The notes: generated by a model not told the origin, from the sequence alone. Positions 54,496 through 63,928 are shown, counted from the first letter of the stretch. The stretch: 64,000 nt of DNA from an uncultured Lachnospiraceae bacterium (GCA_902794095.1 CADBFZ010000001.1:171959-235958); one strand, 5' to 3'. Program-made: numbers and translations.

Positions 54496-55254
54496 TCAAA
54501 GTCTGACGCTTATGCCGCGTTCCTTCATGTATTCCTTAACTTCGCGAATCGTAAGTTCTTTGTAATGGAAAAGAGAGGCTGCAAGAACTGCGGAAGCTCC
54601 TGCCTCTACTGCAGTGTAAAAGTCTTCAAGTTTGCCGGCACCGCCTGATGCAATGACAGGGATATTAACGGAAGATGCGATGGCCTTGGTGAGTTCAAGA
54701 TCATATCCTGCCTTGGTTCCGTCGGCATCCATGGATGTAAGAAGGATTTCACCGGCGCCAAGCTTCTCGGCTTTAATAGCCCATTCAACGGCATCGATGT
54801 TCATATCAACTCTTCCGCCGTTTTTATAAACAGTCCAACGGTCCGTGCCTTCAATTCGCTTTGCATCCATAGCAACAACAACGCACTGTGAACCGAATTT
54901 CATAGCCGCATCGGATATAAGATCAGGGTTCATAAGTGCTGCAGAGTTGACAGCAATCTTATCAGCACCTTCTCTTAAGATAGCTTTGAAATCATCCGTG
55001 GTTCTGATACCACCGCCGACTGTAAAGGGAATAAAGAGAGTCGATGCAACATCTCTAACCCAAGAAAGCTGAGTATCACGTGAGTCAGCAGATGCAGTGA
55101 TATCAAGGAACACTACTTCATCTGCACCCTGTGCATCATATGCTGCAGCGGTTTCGGCGGGATCACCTGCATCTCTTAAATTCAGGAAATTGATTCCTTT
55201 AACAACTCTTCCGTCCTTAACATCAAGACAGGGAATAATTCTCTTAGTAAGCAT
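54496..55254 (-). CDS. hisF: Imidazole glycerol phosphate synthase cyclase subunit
   Basis: TIM-barrel cyclase that uses ammonia from HisH. 252 residues from [20 protein letters not shown]. Catalytic aspartates in [11 protein letters not shown] and [14 protein letters not shown] are in place; [15 protein letters not shown] and [11 protein letters not shown] form phosphate sites. The start is set by GGGGAGG eight bases upstream; a longer frame reaching into hisH is rejected. It follows hisH by one nt. Confidence 0.96.
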   Translation of the reverse strand: MLTKRIIPCLDVKDGRVVKGINFLNLRDAGDPAETAAAYDAQGADEVVFLDITASADSRDTQLSWVRDVASTLFIPFTVGGGIRTTDDFKAILREGADKIAVNSAALMNPDLISDAAMKFGSQCVVVAMDAKRIEGTDRWTVYKNGGRVDMNIDAVEWAIKAEKLGAGEILLTSMDADGTKAGYDLELTKAIASSVNIPVIASGGAGKLEDFYTAVEAGASAVLAASLFHYKELTIREVKEYMKERGISVRL

Positions 55255-55255
55255 A

Positions 55256-55870
55256 TCAAACCTCCCCTGCGATCTTAAGGAAATTGCTAAGTACTTTAAG
55301 GCCGGCGTCCGAACTCTTTTCCGGATGGAACTGAGTTGCAAAGACGTTGCCTTTTTCTACGGATGAATCATAAGTTACTCCGTACTCGGTTCTGGATGTA
55401 ACAATCGAGGAATCCTCACACTCGAGGTAAAAAGAATGCACGAAGTAAAAGTAAGTTTCGGCAGGGATTCCATCAAGAAGTCTGCCTTTGCTTTCTACAA
55501 TGTCATTCCAACCGATCTGAGGAACTTTAAGATCAGCGGATGCGGGAAATTTCTTTATTTTGCCCGGAAGGATGGAAAGACCTTTAACTCCGGGAGATTC
55601 TTCGCTCTCGTCAAAAAGAAGCTGAAGTCCGACACAGATGCCAAGGAAAGGCTTGCCCGATGCGGCGTACTCTTTTAACGCTATATCAAGTCTGCGTTCC
55701 TTAAGCTTACTTACACAGTCACCGAAATTTCCGACACCGGGTAAAATAACAGCATCAGCCTTTGCTATCTCAGCGGGATCGGATGTAAGGATGTGCTTTG
55801 CTCCTAACTTTTCAATTGCTTTCTCGACGCTCTTTACATTACCTGCGTCATAATCAACGACAGCGATCAT
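55256..55870 (-). CDS. hisH: Imidazole glycerol phosphate synthase glutaminase subunit
   Basis: Class I glutaminase partner of HisF. 204 residues. Nucleophile cysteine in [17 protein letters not shown], histidine and glutamate in [21 protein letters not shown] near the N-terminus. hisH-hisF stand alone here: no other his genes are in the window. Confidence 0.95.
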   Translation of the reverse strand: MIAVVDYDAGNVKSVEKAIEKLGAKHILTSDPAEIAKADAVILPGVGNFGDCVSKLKERRLDIALKEYAASGKPFLGICVGLQLLFDESEESPGVKGLSILPGKIKKFPASADLKVPQIGWNDIVESKGRLLDGIPAETYFYFVHSFYLECEDSSIVTSRTEYGVTYDSSVEKGNVFATQFHPEKSSDAGLKVLSNFLKIAGEV

Positions 55871-55879
55871 TTACTAACC

Positions 55880-58800
55880 TCAGGGATTTACAAATACTAT
55901 GTCTGCTCCGGGATCTTCCTCACCGGGAATAACGTCTTCCAGGGGCTCAGGAGTTTCGGGAACTTCCTCGGGCTCCTCCGCCTCTTCAGGCTGTCCGTAA
56001 AGGCCGTTAACAACCTCATAAACAGCTCTGGTGTAGTCTACATCTTTCTTGATCATAGCAATCTCGGCAGCCTGCTCTTCGGTAAGACCGAAGTCATTGT
56101 AGAGTGCATCGAGAATCTGCTGATATACCGGCTCAACTTCTTCAAGACACTGCCATCTGACTGCTGAATCATAAAGTCCGGGATATCTGCTTACGGACTG
56201 GATGAGTGAATCAAGAGCCTTAACATCAGACTCGTCTTTAAGGAGTTCATACTCACGATACCAAAGTCTGATCCTGAGAATACATTCGGACTTCTTGAAT
56301 ATGATCTCATCGGACTCATTAAGGTCCTGACCGAAAAGATCCTGGTATGCGGTTTGGTAATCGCCCTGTGAATATGCTTCTCTTGCTTCCTTCTTAACGG
56401 CATGAGCACCGAGAAGATTGGAAACAATAAGCACAACTACAAGAATGGTTATGCAAAGAGCAAAGATTGAGGCAACTTTCTTGGTATTAAGCTTCTTGGT
56501 AGGCTTCTGTTCGCCTTCTTCCTTAGGAGGCTTTTCTTTCTTCGGCTTCTTTTTCTTCTTCTCTTTCTTCTCGCCGCCTTCGCCTTCTTCGCCGCCTTCA
56601 TCGCCACCTTCGTCAGCTTTCTTGTCCTTGCCTTTTTTCTTCTTTTTCTTCTTACCCTTCTTACCGTCTTCGCCTTCGGCTTCAAGCTGTTCGAGAACTT
56701 CCGCATTTTCCTCGGAAAGTTTTATCTCGGACTGTTCGCCTTCATCGTCCTCATCAGTTTCGGTAAAGAAGTCTAAGATCTTGGCAAGAAGACCTTTCTT
56801 GCCTTTCTTTTCTTCAGCTTCTTTCTCAAGAATACTGTCGAGGTCATCGGCAGAAAGAGAAACAACTTCTTCGGATGATGCTTCTGCGGCAGGTTCTGCA
56901 GGCTCATCAGCTCCCATCATAGGTTCATCATCGCCAAAAGGACTACCCATGATTTCAGCAAGAAGTGAATCTGCTTCATCTACTTCATTATTTTCAACAG
57001 GAACTTCCAAAGGAGCAGTGGAAGCTTCAGAAGTAAGTGCGGCAGCTTTAACCTCAGCGGCAGCTTCGGCAGCACCTGCAAGAAGTGCATCTACGTCGGA
57101 CATATCAGCATTCTCAGCGCTCTCAACTGCGTTTGCATTTTCTTCGCCGACACCGGATGCATTCTTTTTCGCCTTCTTGGCTTCTTTAGCTTCCTTACGA
57201 AGTCTTGCTTTTTCTTCCTTAGCTTTTCTTCTGGCTTCTTTCTTCTCTTCTCTTAAACGCTTCTTCTCAGCCTTTTTATCAACAGGAGCATCTTCCTCAG
57301 CAAGAACGTCGGGAGTCCCTTCCTCATCGGTTCCGTTAAGAAGTGCTTCGATTCCGGGATCTACAGCTTCGTTATTATCATTCTTATTCAGCAGATCACC
57401 AATCTCGCCGGCAGAACTATCAGCTGCAAGGAGATCATCAAGTGACATGTCTGATCTGTCTTCATCCTCTGCAAGGCCTTCTGACTTAGCTTTGCTGAGC
57501 ATTGCTTCAATATCATCTTCAGTAGGAAGATCTGCAGATTCGTTCTCTTCCTTCATGAGCTCTGCAAGTTCTGCATCCAAGTCAAAATCGGACGCTGAAT
57601 CGTCAGCCTTATCAGCAGAAGCTCCAGCCTCTTCACTCATGCCTGATTCTTCAAGAAGAGCTGCAAGCTGAGCATCGAGATCTTCTTCAGTTGAAACCGT
57701 TGGAACTTCAGGTTCAGCGCTTGCTTCTTCTACAAGTGCTTCTTCAGTGTTCTCGGAAAGAACACTTTCTGCCTCACTCAGAAGACTTGAGAATGAATCA
57801 TCTATATCGAAGTGTTCATCAGCAGGTGCTTCTTCAGGAACAGATGCTTCTTCAGTGATAGGTGCATCATCTGCAGGAAAATCATCTCCGGAAGGCATCT
57901 CATCAGTTAACGCAAGATCATCAAGATTAAGATCTCCGAGTCCCAGATCATCGAGATTAAGTTCATCAGAAGGAGTCTCATCCGATACAGGCTCGTCAGA
58001 CGTTGATTCTTCAATAACAGTTTCTTCTGCTACAGGTTCTTCAGCATCCGATTCTTCTACAACAACTTCCTCCGCAGGAGCTTCATCTAAGGCAGCTACG
58101 TCTGAGAGTAATTCATCAAGATTTAAATCATCAGAAACAGATTCTTCTGCGGCAGGCGCTTCCTCAGAAACGCTTTCTTCGATAGGTGTTTCTTCAGCAG
58201 GTGCCTCATCTGAAACAAGTTCTTCAGATACAGCATCTTCAACAACAGGCTCTTCTGCGACGGGTTCTTCAGCAGGTTCTTCAATAGTAGCAGCTTCAGA
58301 CGCCTCTTCAGATTCAATCTTACTCATGAGATCACTCATAAGATCAGAAAGATCAGCATCCATAGCAGAATCATCATCAGGCACATCAAGAGAAGGTGCG
58401 GAATCGATATGAATGTCAGATGCCGCAGGATCCTCATTGAGTATCTGAACAAGATCGGGAATATCTGCAGAATGATCTACAACTTCAACTTCTTCAGAAA
58501 GTAATTTATCCAGATCAAGATCACCTGCAAAATCATCAGCAGGAATCTCCTCTGCTACAGGTTCTTCTACTGCAGGTTCTTCAACAATAGGTTCATCTGC
58601 AGCAAGCTCTTCTGTAATTTCTACAACAGGTGTCTCTTCAGGCATGGGCTCGGAAGCCATGTCTGCTAATACATCATCCAGTGATAACTGCCCAAAATCA
58701 TCTACAGGAGTCTCGGCTACCGGAGTCTCTTCTACAGGAGTCTCTTCTACGGGAGTCTCCTCAACAGCTAAATCTTCAACAGTCTGAGAATCGTCAAGAA

Positions 58801-59224
58801 TCAAATCATCAAGAACAGTTTCATCAATTACAGGAGCCTCTTCAGCAACGGGTTCTTCCTCTACTACAGGAGCCTCTTCAACTATAGGTTCTTCCTCTAC
58901 TGCAGGAGCTTCTTCAACTACAGGCTCTTCCTCTACTGCAGGAGTCTCTTCTACAACAACTTCTTTCCCAACAATAGGTGCCTCTTCAACAACAGGAGTT
59001 TCTTCTACTGCAGCAGGTTCACTCATCTGCTTAAGAAGATCATCAAGAGCCGCTTCATCAGAAGAAGCCGCAGGTGTTTCTGCGGTTATAGGTGACTCTT
59101 TTACAGGCTCCTCAACGGGTGCCTCTTGTACAGGTTCAGATGATTTTTTGGTAGGTGATGCAAGCTCCGCAGGCACACCCATGGATTTCAATAAACTGTC
59201 AAGATAGTCTTCAGACGAACCCAT
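55880..59224 (-). CDS. Giant acidic single-pass membrane protein with repeated LDxLL motifs
   Basis: 1114 residues, no recognised family. The first 850 or so are very acidic, built from units such as VVEEAPAVEEEP and with at least a dozen short helices of LDxLL type: DYLDSLLKSMG at the N-terminus, then LDDLLKQM, LDDLIL, LDKLLSE, LDELLSD, LDDLALTD, LDAQLAALL, LDAELAELM, LDDLLAAD, VDALLAG and LDSILEKE. Two lysine-rich stretches follow (about 690-730 and 850-915). One membrane helix (FALCITILVVVLIVSNLLG, about 920-942) leads to a 170-residue extracellular helical region resembling TPR repeats and ending in an acidic tail. Topology is probably N-in. It starts next to cheV and precedes hisH by 9 nt. 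A scaffold or polar organiser is a guess. Confidence 0.7.
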   Translation of the reverse strand: MGSSEDYLDSLLKSMGVPAELASPTKKSSEPVQEAPVEEPVKESPITAETPAASSDEAALDDLLKQMSEPAAVEETPVVEEAPIVGKEVVVEETPAVEEEPVVEEAPAVEEEPIVEEAPVVEEEPVAEEAPVIDETVLDDLILDDSQTVEDLAVEETPVEETPVEETPVAETPVDDFGQLSLDDVLADMASEPMPEETPVVEITEELAADEPIVEEPAVEEPVAEEIPADDFAGDLDLDKLLSEEVEVVDHSADIPDLVQILNEDPAASDIHIDSAPSLDVPDDDSAMDADLSDLMSDLMSKIESEEASEAATIEEPAEEPVAEEPVVEDAVSEELVSDEAPAEETPIEESVSEEAPAAEESVSDDLNLDELLSDVAALDEAPAEEVVVEESDAEEPVAEETVIEESTSDEPVSDETPSDELNLDDLGLGDLNLDDLALTDEMPSGDDFPADDAPITEEASVPEEAPADEHFDIDDSFSSLLSEAESVLSENTEEALVEEASAEPEVPTVSTEEDLDAQLAALLEESGMSEEAGASADKADDSASDFDLDAELAELMKEENESADLPTEDDIEAMLSKAKSEGLAEDEDRSDMSLDDLLAADSSAGEIGDLLNKNDNNEAVDPGIEALLNGTDEEGTPDVLAEEDAPVDKKAEKKRLREEKKEARRKAKEEKARLRKEAKEAKKAKKNASGVGEENANAVESAENADMSDVDALLAGAAEAAAEVKAAALTSEASTAPLEVPVENNEVDEADSLLAEIMGSPFGDDEPMMGADEPAEPAAEASSEEVVSLSADDLDSILEKEAEEKKGKKGLLAKILDFFTETDEDDEGEQSEIKLSEENAEVLEQLEAEGEDGKKGKKKKKKKGKDKKADEGGDEGGEEGEGGEKKEKKKKKPKKEKPPKEEGEQKPTKKLNTKKVASIFALCITILVVVLIVSNLLGAHAVKKEAREAYSQGDYQTAYQDLFGQDLNESDEIIFKKSECILRIRLWYREYELLKDESDVKALDSLIQSVSRYPGLYDSAVRWQCLEEVEPVYQQILDALYNDFGLTEEQAAEIAMIKKDVDYTRAVYEVVNGLYGQPEEAEEPEEVPETPEPLEDVIPGEEDPGADIVFVNP

Positions 59225-59336
59225 TTATTCTCTCCGATTTCTCTAAATGTTTTAATGCTTAAAACACATAAACATACAAAGATATTTTAACACAGCATAG
59301 TACTAATGTATAGAAAAATGCGACACTTTAGGCATT

Positions 59337-59365
59337 TGTGTCAGAGGGTCCGACCCCGTGTCACA
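59337..59365. repeat. REP-like short palindrome
   Basis: TGTGTCAGAGGGTC and GACCCCGTGTCACA form an imperfect 29-nt hairpin between cheV and the acidic protein gene. It belongs to the same GTGACAC family as the elements at 29580, 33754 and 52503. The nearby upstream CGACAC may be part of a decayed copy. Confidence 0.65.
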
Positions 59366-59401
59366 AATAAAAAAAGCTCTGCCCGATTTGGGCAGAGCTT
59401 T
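59366..59401 (-). terminator. Terminator after cheV
   Basis: A 12-bp perfect stem (AAAGCTCTGCCC / GGGCAGAGCTTT) with a 5-nt loop, followed on the minus strand by a run of T. It lies 9 nt after the cheV stop. Confidence 0.9.
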
Positions 59402-59410
59402 GAAAAATTT

Positions 59411-60319
59411 TTAGTTGAGGTGATACTTTTCAACAAGTGAATCGATGATTTTTACGAGGTTTCCGATCTCAGGCTTTGAAAGCTGAGCATCTGCTCCGAG
59501 TGATTCACCTTTCTTCTTCATCTCTTCATTAACTAGCGATGAGAAGATAACGACGGGAATGTTCGCCGTACGGGAATCTTCCTTGATGAGTTTGGTCAAT
59601 CTGTGACCGTCCATCTCAGGCATCTCGATATCGGTAATAACGAGCTTAACATGCTCATCGAGAGTTCCGTCAGCCTTGCACTCAGCGATAACATCATATG
59701 CCTTCTGGCCGTTCTCGGTATGGATAATTCTATCATATCCTGCAGCAGTAAGTGAATCAACGATGAGCTTGTTAAGAAGAACTGAATCCTCTGCAATAAG
59801 AATGGGAACGTTGCTTCTTGATCTCTCACCAAGCTCCTCGATATCACTGATCTTAAGTCCGGTCTCGGGATTGATATCGGAAATGATCTTCTCGAAATCA
59901 AGAATGATGATAAGCTTGCCCTCATTCTTAATAAATCCGGTAGATACGGATGCTTCAGCAGTTGAAATGGTGGAATCAGGCTTAATAATGTTTCTCCATG
60001 AAACTCTGTGAATGCCCTTAACAGCCTCTACATGGAAAGCGATGTTGAGGTTATTGAAATTGGTAATGATAAAAAGACCACCGGGTTCGGACTGTCCTCT
60101 TCCAAGGCAGTTCTTAAGGTCAATAGCAGTAATCATAGTCTCACGGGGCATGAAGATACCTTCAATGCTAGGGTGAGAATTAGGTACGGGTGTAACCGGC
60201 TGATAAGAAATTATTTCTTTGATCTTAGCAACATTGATGCCGTATGAGAATTCACCGAGAGTAAATTCAAGTACTTCAAGTTCATTAGTGCCGCTATCAA
60301 GTAAAATCTTAGTATCCAT
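59411..60319 (-). CDS. cheV: Chemotaxis coupling protein CheV
   Basis: 302 residues. An N-terminal CheW-like domain (about 14-150, FTLGEFSYGINVAKIKEII, TPVPNSHPSIEGIFMPR) couples receptors to CheA. A C-terminal receiver domain (about 172-300) has the phosphoacceptor D230 in KLVITDIEMPEMDGHR, an acidic pair at ILIAEDS and the conserved lysine in LSKPEIGN. It adjusts signal adaptation in chemotaxis. No other chemotaxis or flagellar genes are in the window. It has its own terminator and a 335-nt upstream gap. Confidence 0.94.
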   Translation of the reverse strand: MDTKILLDSGTNELEVLEFTLGEFSYGINVAKIKEIISYQPVTPVPNSHPSIEGIFMPRETMITAIDLKNCLGRGQSEPGGLFIITNFNNLNIAFHVEAVKGIHRVSWRNIIKPDSTISTAEASVSTGFIKNEGKLIIILDFEKIISDINPETGLKISDIEELGERSRSNVPILIAEDSVLLNKLIVDSLTAAGYDRIIHTENGQKAYDVIAECKADGTLDEHVKLVITDIEMPEMDGHRLTKLIKEDSRTANIPVVIFSSLVNEEMKKKGESLGADAQLSKPEIGNLVKIIDSLVEKYHLN

Positions 60320-60589
60320 AGACGATATTACCCTTTCTGCAACCTTTTTCGGTGTCTTTTATAATGGTTACTATAACATATTTAGAGGTAAAATAAAACA
60401 ATTCACCTCTTGATTAACAATTGTGTCATCAGTATAGCACATTTTGTCAGTCAGAGATATACTTTCAAGCTTTTATTAGATTTCTTTTACATAAATTTTA
60501 CATCATAAATGTGCAAATACAAAAGCCTAAAATGTCTGAAAAATGTATCTGGCAAAACCAAGTATTCAGTTTGACAAGACTGGTAATTT
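60320..60589. other. Intergenic region upstream of cheV
   Basis: An AT-rich gap between cheV and the secreted protein gene. It holds the cheV leader with a TATAGT -10-like box near 60375 on the minus strand. No convincing -35 box, sigma-D motif, repeat or coding frame was found. Confidence 0.4.
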
Positions 60590-60631
60590 TATTAAAAAAA
60601 TACAAGCCGCATTCCGAAGAACACGGCTTGT
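60590..60631 (-). terminator. Terminator of the secreted protein gene
   Basis: ACAAGCCG and CGGCTTGT (60602-60609 and 60624-60631) pair around a 14-nt loop and are followed on the minus strand by a T-rich run. Confidence 0.8.
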
Positions 60632-60654
60632 GAAAAAAGATATCGAGATCTGTT

Positions 60655-61836
60655 TTATTTTGCTACAAGCTGACAAGCATATCCGCTGTAGTTAAGAAGG
60701 AAGGTTACGGTTCCGGGATTAGCGTCGCAATCACTGAGAACCTGAACTGCTCCGTTCTTATCGATGGTGATGAGCTTATAATCTGAGAATACGCTTGATA
60801 CGTTAAAGGTGATATATCCGTTCTTGGGAGAAACATCTGCTACGTTGTTTACATAGAGAGAATAGGTCTTCCATGCGGTATATCCTGCAGGCTTGTTCAT
60901 GGTAAATGCGTTCATGCACTGTGCTCCCTGAGGAGTCTCAACAAGTCTGTAGTTATTGAGATAGTTGTAAAGCTGGTTGATGTTTCCTGCAGATCCGGTA
61001 GGAAGTGTTGCAGCGGTAGGAGCTGCGGTAGGAAGTGCAGCATCAACAGTCTCGGTGTAAATAAGAACTACTGCGAATCCGTTGAAATTAACAAGTGCGG
61101 AAATGGTAGAAGGATTTACATCAAGGTCATCAAGGATGGCAATTGCTCCGCCCTCTCCGATGGTCATAAGCTTAAATACTCTGTTTGCTGCCTGATATCC
61201 CTCGGGAATTCTAAAGCAAACAACACCGTTCTTATTCTTATAATCCTTGGTGTAGTTGAAGCTGATTGCACCTTCACAAGCTGACATATAACCTGCGGGC
61301 ATGAATGCGTTTACGGATGCTCTTGCAAGAGCGCCGAGATCGTTTCTGTATCCGTCAAGAGTGTTGTTGCTCTGTCCGTTGTAAAGAACTCCGCTTGCAG
61401 AAGTAACGATTGAGAAATCCTTTCCTACAGCATTCTTGTTTTTGATGGTGATGTTGCAGGTGTAAGAATATCCGAGATCAGGGCTGGTAACGATCAGAGT
61501 AAGAAGGTTAGGTGCATTCTCTCTGAACTTATCAGTATTAACATAGATGGGATCTGTAATATTGGTTCTTGACTCTGTGTAGTCGAGAACTGCGGTTCCC
61601 TTATCTACATCAACAACCTTCTCATAAATCTGCCAGGTGTGTCCATTAACGCCTGTTCCGAGAGTACCCTTGTTGGTAAGGATTACAAAAGTACCGGACT
61701 CGGTATTGTACCAATCAGCGACAAGGCTAACTGCAGGTGTAACTGATGCAGCCTTTACGCTAAAAGGAAGGTAGACAAGAGCTACCAGAACAGCGGCAAG
61801 AACGCCGGCAATTCCTTTAAACATAAGTTTCTTCAT
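60655..61836 (-). CDS. Secreted protein of unknown function with duplicated domain
   Basis: 393 residues with a signal peptide (MKKLMFKGIAGVLAAVLVAL, cleavage near VKAA). The rest is beta-rich with no recognised family. Two related segments are visible: FKLMTIGEGGAIAILDDLD with VNFNGFAVVLI (about 215-265), and YKLITIDKNGAVQVLSDCD with LNYSGYACQLV (about 350-392), each after a PAGY or similar phrase. No cell-wall anchor or lipobox is seen. GGAGG precedes the ATG and a promoter with a hairpin leader lies upstream. It is transcribed alone. Confidence 0.75.
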   Translation of the reverse strand: MKKLMFKGIAGVLAAVLVALVYLPFSVKAASVTPAVSLVADWYNTESGTFVILTNKGTLGTGVNGHTWQIYEKVVDVDKGTAVLDYTESRTNITDPIYVNTDKFRENAPNLLTLIVTSPDLGYSYTCNITIKNKNAVGKDFSIVTSASGVLYNGQSNNTLDGYRNDLGALARASVNAFMPAGYMSACEGAISFNYTKDYKNKNGVVCFRIPEGYQAANRVFKLMTIGEGGAIAILDDLDVNPSTISALVNFNGFAVVLIYTETVDAALPTAAPTAATLPTGSAGNINQLYNYLNNYRLVETPQGAQCMNAFTMNKPAGYTAWKTYSLYVNNVADVSPKNGYITFNVSSVFSDYKLITIDKNGAVQVLSDCDANPGTVTFLLNYSGYACQLVAK

Positions 61837-61858
61837 AATGAGTTTCCTCCGCTAAAAT

Positions 61859-61890
61859 GTTTTGAATAAAACGTATTTTATTCCCAAAAC
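61859..61890. promoter_or_regulatory. Palindromic leader hairpin or operator
   Basis: Arms GTTTTGAATAAAA and TTTTATTCCCAAAAC around CGTA form a near-perfect hairpin (two unpaired bases) in the 5' leader of the secreted protein gene, between its -10 box and ribosome site. A repressor operator or an mRNA stability stem are both possible. Confidence 0.5.
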
Positions 61891-61902
61891 AACTCAAGTT
61901 AT

Positions 61903-61931
61903 ATTTTAATGAAATCAGCACGGAAATTCAA
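61903..61931 (-). promoter_or_regulatory. Promoter of the secreted protein gene
   Basis: Minus-strand TTGAAT (61926-61931) and TAAAAT (61903-61908) with 17-bp spacing, about 65 nt before the start codon. Confidence 0.6.
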
Positions 61932-62031
61932 GAGAATTTGCCTAACAATTCACGTTTTTACCATTAAGAATTCATATAATAATCTTTAATTTTTTTAATC
62001 TTTTCTATCCCACTCAAAAATTATTTTGTTA

Positions 62032-62074
62032 TTTACAAAAGAATATATTTTGGTATACGTTTTATATATAACGT
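62032..62074 (+). promoter_or_regulatory. Candidate promoter and dyad of the EAL gene
   Basis: TTTACA (62032-62037) and TATACG (62054-62059), 16-bp spacing. An inverted repeat ACGTT-TTATATAT-AACGT (62057-62074) covers the start site and could bind a repressor. Confidence 0.4.
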
Positions 62075-62123
62075 TTTCTTATTCTTGGGGGCATTAAAAC
62101 TATATATCAGAAAGTGTGGTTTT

Positions 62124-63827
62124 ATGGAGAATAACAGTCAGTCTCTGGTTCCGAAAGGTCTACCCGGCGGTTTCTTTATCTACAATGCCGAGGGAAATAA
62201 CGAACTTCTATTTGCGGATCAAAATCTGATCAAACTCTTCGGTTGCGAAACTTTTGAAGAATTGCAGAAATTCACCCATAACTCCTTTAAGGGTATGGTC
62301 CATTTTGATGATTACAAAAAAATCGATTCAGAGATCATGGCCCAGACTTTTAACAGTGATAAAAAGCATGACTACATAAGATACAGAATTATCACTAAGA
62401 CCGGAGACATCAGATATGTAGAGGATTTCGGTCATCTCCTGCACGGTAAAAACGGCGAGAAAATTTTCTATGTATTCATCGTCGATCTCGATAAAGACGA
62501 GTACTTTAACAGAGGGCGAAACAGTTTTGCGGAGAGCCAGATCTTTGCGATGAACAGAGACTCCGACAGACTTACCGGTCTTCTGAACATGGCATCTTTC
62601 TACGAACAGGTTCAGGCAGGGTTAACCGAACTCAGTGATAACGAAACCAAGAAGATTTCTTTTATCCATTTTGATATCGTTAACTTCAAAATCTTCAACG
62701 AAAAATACGGATTCCAAAAGGGTGATGAACTCCTTTGCAGAGTTGCATTTACCATTCGGCAGGAATTCCAGCACGGATATTTCGCCAGATTTTCAAATGA
62801 CCATTTCGTAGTTGCGACAAATGCTGAAGATATTGAGAACATTGTTGAGAATATTCATAACATACTCCTAAATGTTTTCAACGGAATCAGAGTTGAGATC
62901 AAAGCCGGCATCTATCACATGGAAAGCAAATCCAAAGAAGTCGGCCTTGCATGTGACCAGGCAAGAATCGCATGTAATCTGATAAAACACAGATACGACA
63001 AAGTTTATGAAACATACAAGCAAAACATTCATGCAAAGCTTCGTATGGCTCAGTATGTAGTCGATAATATCGATACAGCAGTTGAAAAAGAATACCTTAA
63101 AGTCTTCTACCAGCCTATTATAAGAGTATCTACCGGTAAGATATGCGGATACGAAGCACTTGCAAGATGGCAGGATCCAATCGAAGGAATGCTCTCTCCC
63201 GCAAGTTTCATATTGCCGCTGGAAGAGTACCATATGATCCATAAAGTCGATCTCTTCGTCATCAGTAAAGTATGTGAAGATCTTAGCAGAATGCTGGATG
63301 AAGGAAAAAAGATTGTTCCCATATCAGTAAATCTCTCGAGAATCGATTTCGAATTATGCGACGTGTTCTCATTTACTGAACAACTTGTAAACAGATACAA
63401 TCTTCCGAGAGAACTTCTTGATATCGAAATAACTGAAAGTTCACTTAATGAAGATGCATGTTGTCTCCATGAAAAAGTAAACGAATTCAGAAATGCCGGA
63501 TATCATATATGGATCGATGATTTCGGAAGCGGGTACTCTTCTCTTAACCATCTGCTTGATTATGAATTCGATGTAATAAAACTCGATCTCGAATTCATAA
63601 GAACATATGACAAGCACGTAAAAGCTGCCGAGCTGATAAGGCATATCGTTCAAGGTGCATTGGACATGGATGTCGAGCCTCTTCAGGAAGGTGTTGAGAC
63701 CAAAGAACATTTTGAGTTCCTGAAACTCATAGGATGTATCAGAGCTCAGGGTTATTACTTCGCAAAGCCCATGCCTCTTGAAGAAAGCATTGCTTTCACT
63801 ACAGGAAAAGGACTTGAGTGGGAATAA
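62124..63827 (+). CDS. PAS-GGDEF-EAL protein, likely cyclic-di-GMP phosphodiesterase
   Basis: 567 residues from the ATG. A PAS-like sensor domain comes first (about 15-140, FFIYNAEGNNELLFADQNLIKLFG). A GGDEF-fold domain (about 150-300) has SNDHF in place of GGDEF, so it should not make cyclic di-GMP but may bind GTP. An EAL domain (about 310-560) keeps the EAL motif in GYEALARW, ISVNLSR, ITES, IDDFGSGYSSL, KLD and QEGVET, so it should hydrolyse cyclic di-GMP. No membrane segment, so it is cytoplasmic. A TTG 13 codons upstream follows a better ribosome-site-like GGGGG and is an alternative start. Confidence 0.9.
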   Translation: MENNSQSLVPKGLPGGFFIYNAEGNNELLFADQNLIKLFGCETFEELQKFTHNSFKGMVHFDDYKKIDSEIMAQTFNSDKKHDYIRYRIITKTGDIRYVEDFGHLLHGKNGEKIFYVFIVDLDKDEYFNRGRNSFAESQIFAMNRDSDRLTGLLNMASFYEQVQAGLTELSDNETKKISFIHFDIVNFKIFNEKYGFQKGDELLCRVAFTIRQEFQHGYFARFSNDHFVVATNAEDIENIVENIHNILLNVFNGIRVEIKAGIYHMESKSKEVGLACDQARIACNLIKHRYDKVYETYKQNIHAKLRMAQYVVDNIDTAVEKEYLKVFYQPIIRVSTGKICGYEALARWQDPIEGMLSPASFILPLEEYHMIHKVDLFVISKVCEDLSRMLDEGKKIVPISVNLSRIDFELCDVFSFTEQLVNRYNLPRELLDIEITESSLNEDACCLHEKVNEFRNAGYHIWIDDFGSGYSSLNHLLDYEFDVIKLDLEFIRTYDKHVKAAELIRHIVQGALDMDVEPLQEGVETKEHFEFLKLIGCIRAQGYYFAKPMPLEESIAFTTGKGLEWE

Positions 63828-63840
63828 AAGAATATAACAA

Positions 63841-63872
63841 AAAAACAGATCCGAAAGGATCTGTTTTTTTCT
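63841..63872. terminator. Bidirectional terminator between the EAL gene and rRNA
   Basis: AAAAACAGATCC-GAAA-GGATCTGTTTTT is a 12-bp perfect hairpin with T runs on both strands. It serves the EAL gene and the rRNA transcript coming from the right. Confidence 0.9.
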
Positions 63873-63928
63873 CTGTTCCTTCAAAACCGAATCCGAACTA
63901 GATCAAATCATCCATCTCTTGGCAACAA

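Noticed and set aside
56418..57671. 417-residue plus-strand frame made almost entirely of Ser, Ala and Phe
   Set aside because: It is the antisense shadow of the Glu/Lys-rich acidic protein; GAA/GAG/AAG codons read backwards give Ser/Phe/Leu. The same applies to the serine-rich frame at 57747-58412.
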